Assembly (NCBI GenBank): GCA_963824985.1
Contig: CAWGRQ010000013.1
Location: 21,917-85,916 of the forward strand
Length of the DNA stretch: 64,000 bases
From: JAFNAG01 sp963824985
GTDB taxonomy: Bacteria; Acidobacteriota; UBA6911
Direction: 5' to 3'
The translations under genes were made by a program, and so were the position numbers. Numbering within the stretch: position 1 is the stretch's first letter; each line of letters opens with the position of its first letter. Positions 8,794-17,800 of the stretch are shown in pieces. The notes beneath the pieces were generated by a model. The model was given only the letters and a program-made list of their open reading frames with translations, did no database searches and was not told the DNA's origin.

Positions 8794-9131
8794 GGTCAGA
8801 ACCCCTTGTCTGCAGGATGAGGGATTGAATGGATCGGGGGAAAAGCCGGTTTCTCATGCCAAGGGTTCATCCGGGACTGCCGGATCTTTCTCACCCCGGA
8901 TGCCCGGATGCTGCTCCCGCCGGTTCGGCCAGCCTCCCCACGGCACGCTGTCCGTGCGGGAATTGCGGATTGGATTCGAAATCGCTTGACTGAAAATCGA
9001 GCCATAAGTACGCTTATTGATTTGCCAAGCAAACGGCGGACGCGAGCCGGCGGGCTCGCGGGAAAAGCCAATATTAGTGCACGGAGCCTCGCTTAACCAG
9101 TCAAAACCCGACCCGGACCCCAGGTTGCGCC
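8794..9131. other. Non-coding gap between divergent selB and ffh
   Basis: I find no convincing gene here on either strand, and no tRNA(Sec)-like fold although selB is adjacent. The clearest structure is a perfect hairpin at 9041-9060 (CGCGAGCC, four-base loop, GGCTCGCG), about 70 bases before the ffh start. A smaller stem, ATAAG/CTTAT, lies at 9004-9017. The larger hairpin is not followed by a T-run, so it is not an obvious terminator; it may sit in the ffh leader. Confidence 0.4.
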
Positions 9132-10466
9132 ATGTTAGAGAATCTGTCCAATAAGCTGCAAAAAATCCTCAAGGATCTCCGCGGGCAGGGGCGTGTCTCC
9201 GAACGGCACATTGATGCCACCACGCGGGAAATCAGGAACGCGCTGCTGGATGCGGATGTCCACTTCAAACTGGCCAAAGACTTCGTTCAGAAGGTGAAAG
9301 AGCGGGCCCTGGGCCAGGAGGTCATGCAATCGCTGACCCCCGGGCAGCAGGTGGTCAAGGTGGTTCGGGACGAACTGATCGAGCTTCTCGGCGGGGTTCA
9401 AGCCGAGCTTCAGTTTTCCAAGCAGCCGCCCACGGTTTTCCTTCTCGTCGGATTGCAGGGGTCGGGAAAAACCACAACGGCGGCGAAGCTGGGATTGTGG
9501 TTGTCGCAGAACAACCACACCCCGCTGTTGTTTTCCGTTGATGTGTACCGGCCTGCCGCCGTGGAACAGCTGCGGGTTCTTTGCGACGATAACCGCTTGG
9601 GTTATTTTGATTTGCCTGGAAACGATGACCCTCTTGCAAGAACCGATCATGGGTTACGGCATGCCCGGAACGCGGGATATGACGCAGTGCTGATTGATAC
9701 TGCCGGCCGGCTCCACATCGACGATGAAATGATGGTCGAACTGGACAGGATCAAGGAGATGGCGCGGCCGACCGAAATCCTGCTGGTAGCGGATGCCATG
9801 ACAGGGCAGGACGCCGTTCGCAGTGCCCGGGATTTTCACGCGCGCCTTGGGCTGACGGGAGTCCTATTGACCAAGATGGACGGCGATGCACGCGGCGGTG
9901 CAGCCCTGTCCATCAAGAGCGTGACCGGCCAGCCGATCAAATTCGTAGGCACCGGCGAGAAGGTGGACGCTCTTGAGCCATTCCACCCGGATCGGCTGGC
10001 CGGCCGGATTTTGGGGATGGGGGACGTGCTTTCGCTCATCGAAAAGGCAGAAAAGGTGGTGGATGAGCAGGAAGCCGTCGAGATGGCCGAGAAGTTGCGC
10101 AAAGATGAGTTTACCCTCGATGACTTTCGCGATCAACTGCGGCAGATCCGCAAGCTGGGCTCCATGGAACAGATTTTGGGGATGCTCCCGAACATCGGCC
10201 CGATGCGCGGGCTCAATCAGCTGAAGGTTGATGAGAAGGAATTGATTCACATCGAGGCCATCATCAACTCTATGACTCCCAAGGAGCGCCAATATCACCA
10301 TATCCTGAACGGCAACCGCAAGAAACGGATCGCGCGTGGCAGCGGCCGACCGGTTCAGGAAATCAATCAGTTGCTGAAGCAATATCTTGAGGCCCGCAAA
10401 ATGATGAAAAGCCTCAACCGGGGAATCTTGCCCCGCATGATGAAGGGGATGCGGTTTCCCGGGTAG
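9132..10466 (+). CDS. ffh: Signal recognition particle GTPase Ffh (SRP54)
   Basis: A 444-aa protein of normal length. The N domain covers residues 1-~90. The G domain has the P-loop 'GLQGSGKTTT' at ~107-116, 'DTAGRLHIDDEMM' and 'TKMDGDARGGAALSI'. The methionine-containing M domain runs from ~325 and ends 'MKGMRFPG'. Ffh with 4.5S RNA delivers nascent membrane proteins to FtsY and SecYEG. It heads the common bacterial block ffh-rpsP-khpA-rimM-trmD-rplS. No 4.5S RNA gene was recognised here. Confidence 0.96.
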   Translation: MLENLSNKLQKILKDLRGQGRVSERHIDATTREIRNALLDADVHFKLAKDFVQKVKERALGQEVMQSLTPGQQVVKVVRDELIELLGGVQAELQFSKQPPTVFLLVGLQGSGKTTTAAKLGLWLSQNNHTPLLFSVDVYRPAAVEQLRVLCDDNRLGYFDLPGNDDPLARTDHGLRHARNAGYDAVLIDTAGRLHIDDEMMVELDRIKEMARPTEILLVADAMTGQDAVRSARDFHARLGLTGVLLTKMDGDARGGAALSIKSVTGQPIKFVGTGEKVDALEPFHPDRLAGRILGMGDVLSLIEKAEKVVDEQEAVEMAEKLRKDEFTLDDFRDQLRQIRKLGSMEQILGMLPNIGPMRGLNQLKVDEKELIHIEAIINSMTPKERQYHHILNGNRKKRIARGSGRPVQEINQLLKQYLEARKMMKSLNRGILPRMMKGMRFPG

Positions 10467-10572
10467 GACGCAGGCTGTCTGCCCGGGCGGTGCGCCGGCA
10501 ATACCAATTGCATCCACACGGTTTATGTGACAATATTACGATTGGTTAACGCTATTCAATTTGGGAGGAGTT

Positions 10573-10824
10573 TTGTTAAGGATACGATTGACTCGGATGG
10601 GTGCCAAGAAAAAGCCGTTTTATCGTGTTGTGGTTACGGAGCAACGGCAGGCTCGCGATGGAAGCTTTGTGGAAATTGTCGGACGTTACAATCCGGTCAC
10701 AAACCCTCCAGCTATTGAGCTGAATATGGAGCGGGTTCAGCACTGGATCGCCTGTGGCGCTCAGCCCTCAGAGACTGTGCGCTCTCTGATCCGCAAGGTG
10801 CCGGCACAGGCTCCACCAAGCTGA
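10573..10824 (+). CDS. rpsP: 30S ribosomal protein S16
   Basis: The frame from the TTG at 10573 gives '[20 protein letters not shown]', the standard S16 start, with GGGAGG four bases ahead. An in-frame TTG at 10561 has no ribosome site. At 83 aa the length is normal. S16 binds 16S rRNA early in small-subunit assembly. It sits between ffh and khpA, as in many bacteria. Confidence 0.93.
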   Translation: MLRIRLTRMGAKKKPFYRVVVTEQRQARDGSFVEIVGRYNPVTNPPAIELNMERVQHWIACGAQPSETVRSLIRKVPAQAPPS

Positions 10825-10907
10825 AAAGGGCTGACTCGATGCCAGAACTCCGGAGGGCTCACGATCCTAAATGATGTGGAAGGTTGGATTTTCCCGTGGA
10901 GGCGGCT

Positions 10908-11138
10908 ATGAAGGATCTGGTTGAAATGATTGCGAAAGCGCTCGTTGATAATCCTGAACAGGTGGTTGTGACGGAGATAGAAGGGGAGCAGACTACGGTG
11001 CTGGAGCTCCGCGTCGCCCCATCGGATCTCGGCAAGGTGATCGGGAAACAGGGCCGCACGGCACGATGTATCCGGACTCTTCTGGGCGCGGCGGGCATGA
11101 AGCTCCGTAAGCGGTTTGTCTTGGAAATATTGGAGTAG
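10908..11138 (+). CDS. khpA: KH-domain RNA-binding protein KhpA
   Basis: Starting at the ATG preceded by GGAGG gives 76 aa; the frame opens 24 bases earlier without support. It holds a single KH domain with the GxxG loop in '[18 protein letters not shown]'. Small KH proteins (KhpA, formerly YlqC) bind RNA, in some species together with KhpB, and affect cell size and division. Its stop codon overlaps the GTG of rimM by one base, which indicates translational coupling. Confidence 0.92.
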   Translation: MKDLVEMIAKALVDNPEQVVVTEIEGEQTTVLELRVAPSDLGKVIGKQGRTARCIRTLLGAAGMKLRKRFVLEILE

Positions 11139-11671
11139 TGGATCCTTCCGTCGGACCTTCTCATATTGCAATTGCCCGAATCGTCAGGACTCGCGGGATT
11201 CGCGGTGAAGTCCTGGCTGAACTGCATACGGACTTTCCTGAACGTTTCAGCCTCCTGAATCGAATCTGGGTGGAATTCCCGGATGGCAGCAAGGAATGTC
11301 TTACGCTTGAGAGCTGGTGGCTGCACCAGGGCCGGCCGGTATTGAAATTCGGCGGAATTGACACGATCACCGAGGCGGAACGCCTGATCGGCGCCTGGGT
11401 CGAGGTCGAAGCCGGCCAGACGATCCCGCTCCCTGAGGGTACCTATTGGGATCGGGATCTGGTGGGTTGTACGCTGCGCAACCTCGAGGGTGAATCGCTT
11501 GGTGTTGTGAAGGAGATCCTGCGCATCGAGGCCAACAGCCAGTTGGTGGTGCAGGGGGAGAAGGGCGAGTTTCTGGTTCCCCTGGTGTCCGCGATCTGCA
11601 GGGAAATCTCGATCGAACGCAGGGAGATCCTGGTGGAGCTCCCCGAAGGGTTGATGGACCTGAACAAATGA
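11138..11671 (+). CDS. rimM: Ribosome maturation factor RimM
   Basis: A 177-aa protein with the RimM two-barrel plan: the N-terminal 'IARIVRTRGIRGEVLAEL' and a C-terminal PRC-type barrel with 'YWDRDLVGCTLRN' and 'EFLVPLVSAICREIS'. It helps 16S 3'-domain maturation and contacts S19. It starts with GTG sharing one base with the khpA stop, and its own end overlaps trmD by four bases (ATGA). The frame is intact. Confidence 0.93.
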   Translation: MDPSVGPSHIAIARIVRTRGIRGEVLAELHTDFPERFSLLNRIWVEFPDGSKECLTLESWWLHQGRPVLKFGGIDTITEAERLIGAWVEVEAGQTIPLPEGTYWDRDLVGCTLRNLEGESLGVVKEILRIEANSQLVVQGEKGEFLVPLVSAICREISIERREILVELPEGLMDLNK

Positions 11672-12351
11672 GATTTGATATCATTACAATTTTTCCGGAG
11701 CTGTTCCATGGCGTTCTGGAATGCGGGATGATCCGGCGCGCTCGCCAGTCCGGATTGCTGGACGTACGGATCGTAAACCTCCGCGATTTTACCTCCGACA
11801 GGCATAGGAGTGTGGATGACCGTCCTTATGGGGGTGGGGAGGGGATGGTTCTGATGCCGGAACCACTGTTTCATGCGGTCGAGGACTGTCGGGCTGAGGC
11901 TGGAGTCGCGGGAGCGCAGGTGGTGCTCCTGTCGCCCCAAGGCAAGGCTTGGTCTCAGGCGGCAGCGCTGGACTTCGCGACAATTCCGCATGCAATCCTG
12001 ATCTGCGGTCGATATGAAGGCGTAGACCAGAGGGTTGTGGACAGCCTCGTGGACAGGGAAATCTCGATTGGAGATTATATCCTGACGGGCGGAGAGATTC
12101 CCGCAATAGTAGTGCTTGATTCGGTGGTGAGGCTCCTGCCCGGGGCGTTGGGAAACAAGGAATCGGCATTAAACGAGAGTTTTTGCACAGGTCTCCTTGA
12201 TTGCCCGCAATACACGCGCCCTGCCGAATTCCGCGGCTTGTCCGTGCCCGAGGTCCTTCTCTCTGGCGATCATGCCAGAATCGACCGATGGCGCAAGGAA
12301 CGGGCATTGGAAAAAACTCGGGAGTGCCGACCGGAGATGGTCAAGAAATAA
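11668..12351 (+). CDS. trmD: tRNA (guanine-N1)-methyltransferase TrmD
   Basis: A 227-aa SPOUT methyltransferase that makes m1G37 in tRNA. Seen are '[15 protein letters not shown]', '[14 protein letters not shown]', and the trefoil-knot segment '[20 protein letters not shown]'. The basic C-terminal helix domain follows, ending 'ECRPEMVKK'. ATGA overlap with rimM implies coupling. rplS follows after 17 bases with its own AAGGAG site. Confidence 0.95.
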   Translation: MRFDIITIFPELFHGVLECGMIRRARQSGLLDVRIVNLRDFTSDRHRSVDDRPYGGGEGMVLMPEPLFHAVEDCRAEAGVAGAQVVLLSPQGKAWSQAAALDFATIPHAILICGRYEGVDQRVVDSLVDREISIGDYILTGGEIPAIVVLDSVVRLLPGALGNKESALNESFCTGLLDCPQYTRPAEFRGLSVPEVLLSGDHARIDRWRKERALEKTRECRPEMVKK

Positions 12352-12368
12352 TTCCCAAGGAGTGTGTT

Positions 12369-12750
12369 ATGAACTTGCTGCAAGCGGTCGATAATTCACA
12401 GATGCGGACGGATATTCCCCGGCTTCGATCCGGCGACACGGTGCGCGTTCACGTAAAGATCAAGGAAGGCGACAAATACCGCATCCAGATCTTTGAAGGC
12501 GTGGTGTTAAGCGTCAAACGCCATGGAATATCGTCCACGTTTACGGTCCGGAAGGTCTACTTCCGGGTATGGAGTTGAGCGTATTTTCCCGCTTCACTCT
12601 CCGATCCTGGAGAAGGTTGAAGTCGTAAAACAGGGGAAGGTGCGCCGCGCCCGTCTGTATTATCTCCGCGGGCGCCGGGGTAAGGCGGCCCGGTTGAAGG
12701 AAATCGGAAGGACTGAACGCCCGACGCCAGGGGTTCCGGTCCAGGAGTAA
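12369..12750 (+). CDS. rplS: 50S ribosomal protein L19, with an apparent +1 frameshift
   Basis: The ATG at 12369 (AAGGAG seven bases before) opens an L19 reading frame that is standard up to '[11 protein letters not shown]', then reads 'YFRVWS' and stops. The expected continuation '[14 protein letters not shown]' to '[15 protein letters not shown]' is in the next frame, ending at 12750. Dropping one base near 12559 restores '[14 protein letters not shown]', a normal L19 sequence. L19 lies at the 30S-50S interface and is nearly always needed, so a sequence error is likelier than a true lesion. The order trmD-rplS-rnhB is standard. Confidence 0.85.
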
Positions 12751-12762
12751 AACTCAGCCTCC

Positions 12763-13383
12763 ATGTGGAGCCACGACTACTTCGAGAAGACTCTGCGACA
12801 AAACGGTTTCCGCATGATCGCGGGGGTCGATGAAGTGGGCCGCGGGGCGCTTGCCGGCCCGGTGGTTGCGGCGGCGGTTGTTCTTGACGGCACCGGAGAT
12901 TACAGCCCGATCCGGGATTCCAAGGTAGTGGGTGCGCGCCTTCGCCGGAAGTTGGCGGAACGGATCCAGAACGAGGCCTTGGGTGTCGGTGTCGGATGGG
13001 TTTCTGAATCCGAAATCGATCGCATCAATATTCTCCGCGCCACCCACCGGGCGATGCACCAGGCCATCGCCAGTTTATCCGTCCCGCCTGACATGGTTCT
13101 GGTGGACGGTTTTTTCCTTCCGGGGCTGGAAATGCCGTGCATCGGCATCATTGGCGGTGATTCCCGCTCCTATTCCGTTGCTGCGGCATCGATTGTGGCC
13201 AAAGTGCAACGGGATGGTTTCATGGCCTCGCTGGCGCCGGACTATCCGCAGTACGGCTTCGACCGCAACATGGGTTATGGTACCGCGTTCCACCGGCAGG
13301 CACTTACCAGCCACGGACCTTCCCCCTACCATCGACGAACTTTTCAAGGAGTCTTAGCCACGGGAGGAACCGATGGCCACTGA
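12763..13383 (+). CDS. rnhB: Ribonuclease HII
   Basis: A 206-aa protein. Catalytic acids are visible as Asp23 and Glu24 in 'GVDEVGRGALAGPVVAAAV' and an Asp in 'MVLVDGFF'. Other hallmarks are 'GDSRSYSVAAASIVAKVQRD' and 'YGFDRNMGYGT...H'. It removes RNA from DNA hybrids and single ribonucleotides. Its end overlaps the start of the TPR gene by 11 bases. The yraN gene often found after rnhB is missing. Confidence 0.94.
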   Translation: MWSHDYFEKTLRQNGFRMIAGVDEVGRGALAGPVVAAAVVLDGTGDYSPIRDSKVVGARLRRKLAERIQNEALGVGVGWVSESEIDRINILRATHRAMHQAIASLSVPPDMVLVDGFFLPGLEMPCIGIIGGDSRSYSVAAASIVAKVQRDGFMASLAPDYPQYGFDRNMGYGTAFHRQALTSHGPSPYHRRTFQGVLATGGTDGH

Positions 13384-16090
13384 CAGCAAAGCCCGAATCC
13401 TGCGCGAAGGGGAACGGTACGTCCAACAGGGCAAAATCAACCAGGCGATCAGTGAGTATCTGAAGATCGTCAAGATCGACCCGGAAGACGTTTTGACCCT
13501 TAACACCATCGGGGATCTGTACCTGCGCCAGGGCCGGGTGAGCGAGGCAAACCGGCTTTTTCTCCAGGTTGCGGAGAGCTATGTCCGCAATAATTTCCTG
13601 CTGAAAGGGATCGCGGTTTACAAGAAGATCCTGAATACCGACCCGCATAACCTGCAGGTCAACCTGCAGGTCGCTTCACTCTACGCGCGTCAGGGGATGA
13701 ATGTCGACGCGCGCAGCCAGTATTTATATGTCGCTGACCTGTATGCCCGCGAGGGGAGGACCAGCGAATCGCTCGATGCCTATGAAAAGGTCGTGGAAAT
13801 CGACCCGATGAATGCCCCGATACTCCTGAAACTGGCGGAAACCTATCTGACACAGGGTTTGCAGGACAAAGCTCACATCTGTTTCTCCGGCGCTGCCCGG
13901 GCTCAGATGAAGGCCGGAGATATCGGCGCTTCGATGTCGGCTTTCCGGAATGCCCTGGCTATTGATTTGGGCAGTTCCGATGCGTTGAAAGGGTTCCTGG
14001 AAACCGCTCTGCAGACGGACGACCTCCGAGGCGCTTTGAACCTGGTCAAGGAATCGATCACAAAGGCTCAGGACGATCCCGAACTGCACGAGCTTCTGGG
14101 CCGTTCCTATCTGGCTGCCAACGATGCAGAACGCGCCGAACAGTATTTCCTGGCGGCTCTGCGTGAAGATGACTCCCGCTACGGATGTTTCCTGCAGTTG
14201 AGCAAGTCACTCCTTCAGGCCGACAACCCGGACCGGGCTCTGGCGTGTCTGCAGCCCATCCTCTCCACTCTGATCTGCAGGCGGGAGACTGAAAGGCTTG
14301 TCGATGCCTATCATCTGATTCTGGCGAAATACCCGTCGCACATCGCCACCCTGACCAAGCTATCCGAAATCCTGTCCGCGACGAACGATGAGCAGCGCAA
14401 CCTGGAGGTGCTTGAGAGAATCGTAGATCATCATCTGAGTGAGGGGAATCCCAGCGAGGCTCTGGAGGCGATGGAAAGCATTCTGGCGATTGCTCCCGAG
14501 TCCGAGCCGCATCTGAACCGGCACCGCGAGGTATTCGAACTGGCCTTTCCCGGGAGAGCGTACCGGGTACCCCGGGCGGTGGCGGAAGCAGCCGAACGCA
14601 ATGCTCAGCGGAACATGCAGGGAAGCGATTCCTCGGCGGGCCTTCCCGCCTCCGAAGATGACGGCTCAAGTTCCACTATCGTCGAGATCGACCTGCTCCT
14701 CAACTATGGAATGAAGGAAAAGGCTCTGCAGCTGCTGCGCACGCTGGAGGCTGCGACGCCGCTGGATAAGGAGGTGCGGCGCCGGTTGATTACAATGTAC
14801 CGCGAAAGCGGCGAACATCGTCTGGCAGCCGAACAGCACCTGTTGTTGTCGGCGATTTACCGCAAGGCCGGGGACCTGGAAACAGCGGAAAAATCCTGGG
14901 CTGAAGCTCGAAAACTGGCTCCAGATTGGGTAAGTGGTGACCTGGATGTAGCCGCCTTCGCCCAGAAATGCGGGATTTTCATGGAGCCCGCTAAAGCGGA
15001 CGCTCCCTTCAAGGAGCCCGCGGGGAGCCAGGAAGTTGACCTGTCTGGCGATCTGTCCGAGATCTTTTTTAAGGACACCCAGGAAGAAGCCGACGTTGCG
15101 CCGGGCATGTCCGGGATCCCGGAGGAGGCGACCGAATTTCCTCAGGACCTGCCGCGCCCGCCGGCTCCCGAATCGATCGCGGAGCAGCTTCAGGAGGTCG
15201 ACTTCTATATTCGCCTCGGATTCCATGATGAGGCGCGAGCCAAGCTCGAAGAGATCGCCATTACCAACCCTGACCATGCGGAGCTGGCCTCACGTTTCGA
15301 ACAGCTTGGCTTGCAGCCTTCCTCGGATGAGGATGCCGTGGTTATTGCGCTCCCGGAAGGGGGAGGGCAGATACCTGATCTTCCGGATGCAGCAGCGCAT
15401 TCCGTGACCGGGGGGGCACCGGTACCGGCGGCTTTCGAGGATATTAAATCTTCGGTGACTGAGGACGACCGGATTGCAAATGACCTGGAAATGGCGGCCA
15501 GCCACTTTGGCGCCAACAACTGGTTTGAGATGACCGAAGAGCCGGACCAATCCCCTGCGGGGAGTAAAATGGACCTGTCAAGGCCCCCGAAGGCGGATTC
15601 GGCCAGGATCGAAGAGGCGCCGACCAACGCCATGTTTGCCGATCTCATGAATGAAGTGAATGCGCTGACGGACCAGGGGATCACACGCGAGGATTTCGAA
15701 ACTCATTTCAGTCTCGGCATTGCCTTCCGCGAAATGGGTCTGACGGAGGATGCCATCAAGGAATTCCAGCAGGCCTTGAAGGCCCTGGATCCGGATAAGT
15801 TTCCCCGGGAGGTCATTCAGAGTTGCGGGATGCTGAGCACCTGTTTCCTGGAGAAGGGCATGCCTCGATCCGCCATCCGCTGGTGCCAGACCGGGCTGGG
15901 GGTAAGGGAAATTTCCCCACACGAAGCGATCGCTCTCCGGTATGATATGGCCGAGGCGCACTCCTCGGCCGGCGATTTCCGTCGGGCGCTGGAGTGCTTT
16001 TCGGAGATATTTGGTATCGATCCCAGTTATCGTGACGTGGCACAGCGGATCGATAACCTCAAGAGCGATCAACAAAGGCATGCTCCATAA
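13373..16090 (+). CDS. Large tetratricopeptide-repeat protein (905 aa)
   Basis: Residues ~1-390 are tandem TPR units (patterns such as 'AISEYLKIVKIDPEDVLTLN' and 'SLDAYEKVVEIDPMNAP'). A second helical repeat block covers ~445-540. An acidic, proline-rich, low-complexity linker follows at ~545-745 with a short repeat block inside ('QEVDFYIRLGFHDEARAKLE'). A final TPR block lies at ~755-895 ('FSLGIAFREMGLTEDAIKEF'). There is no signal peptide or membrane span, so it should be cytoplasmic. Its partner is unknown. It overlaps rnhB, and its own end overlaps the next small membrane protein, so all three are probably cotranscribed. Confidence 0.85.
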   Translation: MATDSKARILREGERYVQQGKINQAISEYLKIVKIDPEDVLTLNTIGDLYLRQGRVSEANRLFLQVAESYVRNNFLLKGIAVYKKILNTDPHNLQVNLQVASLYARQGMNVDARSQYLYVADLYAREGRTSESLDAYEKVVEIDPMNAPILLKLAETYLTQGLQDKAHICFSGAARAQMKAGDIGASMSAFRNALAIDLGSSDALKGFLETALQTDDLRGALNLVKESITKAQDDPELHELLGRSYLAANDAERAEQYFLAALREDDSRYGCFLQLSKSLLQADNPDRALACLQPILSTLICRRETERLVDAYHLILAKYPSHIATLTKLSEILSATNDEQRNLEVLERIVDHHLSEGNPSEALEAMESILAIAPESEPHLNRHREVFELAFPGRAYRVPRAVAEAAERNAQRNMQGSDSSAGLPASEDDGSSSTIVEIDLLLNYGMKEKALQLLRTLEAATPLDKEVRRRLITMYRESGEHRLAAEQHLLLSAIYRKAGDLETAEKSWAEARKLAPDWVSGDLDVAAFAQKCGIFMEPAKADAPFKEPAGSQEVDLSGDLSEIFFKDTQEEADVAPGMSGIPEEATEFPQDLPRPPAPESIAEQLQEVDFYIRLGFHDEARAKLEEIAITNPDHAELASRFEQLGLQPSSDEDAVVIALPEGGGQIPDLPDAAAHSVTGGAPVPAAFEDIKSSVTEDDRIANDLEMAASHFGANNWFEMTEEPDQSPAGSKMDLSRPPKADSARIEEAPTNAMFADLMNEVNALTDQGITREDFETHFSLGIAFREMGLTEDAIKEFQQALKALDPDKFPREVIQSCGMLSTCFLEKGMPRSAIRWCQTGLGVREISPHEAIALRYDMAEAHSSAGDFRRALECFSEIFGIDPSYRDVAQRIDNLKSDQQRHAP

Positions 16091-16403
16091 GCTTCCTCTC
16101 GAGCTTCCGGATTCCGGCATGGAAACCCGGGACAAGCCACGTTCAAGTTCCAAGCTGGCTTGGATGCTGAGCATCGTTTACATCCTCTATTCCCTGGAAG
16201 TCGGAGTTTTCCTGATTTCTCTCCCCTGGCTCGACATTTGGGAAAATAACTACCTCACGTTTCGTCTCCCCCTTCTGCGCATGGTGATGATCAACCCATT
16301 CCTGAAGGGTGCAGTTCTGGGGCTCGGCATAGTCAATCTGTTTATAGGATTCAAGGAAATTGCGAACCTGCGCAATGGACCGACCAACTACTTTTCCCGG
16401 TAG
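16080..16403 (+). CDS. Small two-span membrane protein of unknown function
   Basis: Started at the ATG at 16080, overlapping the end of the TPR gene, the product is 107 aa; an internal ATG at 16119 is also possible. Two hydrophobic segments are seen, about residues 28-48 ('LAWMLSIVYILYSLEVGVFL') and 72-92 ('FLKGAVLGLGIVNLFIGF'). I do not recognise the family. Tight linkage suggests expression with the TPR protein and thiE, which begins inside its 3' end. Confidence 0.65.
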   Translation: MLHKLPLELPDSGMETRDKPRSSSKLAWMLSIVYILYSLEVGVFLISLPWLDIWENNYLTFRLPLLRMVMINPFLKGAVLGLGIVNLFIGFKEIANLRNGPTNYFSR

Positions 16404-17088
16404 ACGCCCAATCTTCTATTACATCACCGATCGCCATCAGCTGCCGGATCCGTCACCAACCGCTCTGCTGCTGCAAATCCGGCGGGCGATTTCATGGGGC
16501 GTGGACTTCATTCAGCTGCGTGAGAAGGACCTGCCCGACCGCTCCCTTTTTGACCTTGCGACACGGGCTGTTCGGCTGGCCCGTGGCACTTCGTGCCGCA
16601 TTATCGTCAACGGCCGTGCCGACATTGCGTTCGCCTCCGGCGCCCACGGGGTTCATCTTCCAAGCAGGGGATTGCAGGCTGCCGACTTTGTCCCACACCT
16701 TCCGAAACGATTTCTGCTTGGAGTCTCCACCCACTCCCTCCCCGAGGCCCGGCGGGCGGCCGCGTCCGGAGCCGACTATCTGCTGCTCGGACCGGTTTTT
16801 CCCACGGCATCCAAAATCGGCCTGGGAACGCCCCTCGGGCTTCGGCGTCTGCGTCAGATCTGTTCAGCTCTCCCGGTTCCCATTCTGGGTCTGGGAGGCA
16901 TCCGCCCGTCCGGCATCGCCGGCATTCTCGACGCGGGAGCGGCTGGGGTGGCCGGAATTCGCCTCTTCCAGCGGGAACTTGATGGTTTTGTCCGAGCAGA
17001 CTACCGGATCCCGGCCGGCACTGGCGGAAAACCGGCACAAACAGCCTCAGCCCGCTTCCGGAGCGCCCCCCTTCGTCGCCGGATGTAA
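16375..17088 (+). CDS. thiE: Thiamine-phosphate synthase ThiE
   Basis: From the ATG at 16375 (overlapping the previous gene) the product is 237 aa. The TIM-barrel motifs of ThiE are present: 'FYYITDRHQL', 'VDFIQLREKDLPDR', 'CRIIVNGRADIA', 'GVHLPSRGL', 'YLLLGPVFPTASK' and 'PILGLGGI'. It joins HMP-pyrophosphate and thiazole phosphate to make thiamine phosphate. The C-terminal ~30 residues are arginine- and proline-rich and look dispensable. No other thiamine gene is nearby, and TenI (a non-catalytic paralogue) remains a minor alternative. Confidence 0.88.
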   Translation: MDRPTTFPGRRPIFYYITDRHQLPDPSPTALLLQIRRAISWGVDFIQLREKDLPDRSLFDLATRAVRLARGTSCRIIVNGRADIAFASGAHGVHLPSRGLQAADFVPHLPKRFLLGVSTHSLPEARRAAASGADYLLLGPVFPTASKIGLGTPLGLRRLRQICSALPVPILGLGGIRPSGIAGILDAGAAGVAGIRLFQRELDGFVRADYRIPAGTGGKPAQTASARFRSAPLRRRM

Positions 17089-17103
17089 TCAGCTCTTTTG
17101 TAA

Positions 17104-17131
17104 TTGTTTAGCTCCGCATTCGCGCTATACT
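17104..17131 (+). promoter_or_regulatory. Candidate sigma-70-type promoter for the sigma/anti-sigma pair
   Basis: TTGTTT at 17104-17109, a 16-base spacer and TATACT at 17126-17131 lie about 100 bases before the sigma factor ATG, in a locally AT-rich patch. The -10 matches consensus at five of six positions; the -35 is weaker. Confidence 0.4.
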
Positions 17132-17236
17132 CGATCGAAATGCCGGGCGCCTGGAGAATGGCGCCCGAAATCTAATATTGGCGCTCGTGAACGACCTTAT
17201 ATTGAGCGCTTTCTGAATGTTCCAGCAGGCCGGGGA

Positions 17237-17800
17237 ATGGATCCGATTTCTGAGCTCGTGCGCCGATGCATTCATGGTGATTCTGGCGCCTTTGAACGCC
17301 TGGTACGGGATCATATGAACAGCGTTCTGGGGTTGGCCTACAACTACGTCGGCGATTTCGGCATCGCGGAGGATATTGCCCAGGAGACCTTCGTACAGGC
17401 TTTTCAATCGCTTGATACGCTGAGAGATCGCGCCCGATTCAAGGTGTGGCTGTTGAAGATCGCCAGAAACAAGTGCATCGATGCCATTCGGCGCAGCCCC
17501 CGTTGGGTCTCATTGGATCAGAGCCGGGAATTGCAGCGGCAGATTTCCCTGCATCCGGCCCCGGTTTCGGAAGAAGAACCGATCGTGTTCACCGAGGAGG
17601 ATCTGCTCAATGCGCTCAAGTCGCTCCGCGAGGATTATCGCGAGATCTTCGTCATGAAGCACATCGACAATCTCTCCTACAGGGAGATTTCTCAGGTTCT
17701 GGGTATGACCGTTTCGGCCGTGGGCGAAAAACTCTATCGGGTTCGCTCGATGATCCGGAACCACCTCGAGAATCGGAAATCCGGGAGCCACACATCATGA
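17237..17800 (+). CDS. RNA polymerase sigma factor, ECF type
   Basis: The ATG at 17237 gives 187 aa, the normal length for an ECF sigma; the much longer open frame upstream is a chance extension across thiE. Region 2 is at ~10-85 ('FERLVRDHMNSVLGLAYNYV', 'AEDIAQETFVQAFQSL'). Region 4 is at ~118-175, with the helix-turn-helix 'LSYREISQVLGMTVSAVGEK'. Its last four bases (ATGA) overlap the start of the zinc-finger anti-sigma gene, a standard arrangement. The stimulus and regulon are not visible. Confidence 0.92.
   Translation: MDPISELVRRCIHGDSGAFERLVRDHMNSVLGLAYNYVGDFGIAEDIAQETFVQAFQSLDTLRDRARFKVWLLKIARNKCIDAIRRSPRWVSLDQSRELQRQISLHPAPVSEEEPIVFTEEDLLNALKSLREDYREIFVMKHIDNLSYREISQVLGMTVSAVGEKLYRVRSMIRNHLENRKSGSHTS

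Noticed and set aside
8794..9131. Possible tRNA(Sec) beside selB
   Set aside because: No acceptor stem, long variable arm or UCA anticodon layout could be assembled on either strand.
12545..12575. Programmed +1 frameshift in rplS
   Set aside because: There is no slippery site or in-frame stop of the prfB type at the junction, L19 is not known to be recoded, and a similar lesion occurs in rplD.
16520..17236. N-terminal extension of the sigma factor across thiE
   Set aside because: The upstream frame overlaps thiE, has no sigma likeness, and the ATG at 17237 gives the normal ECF length.
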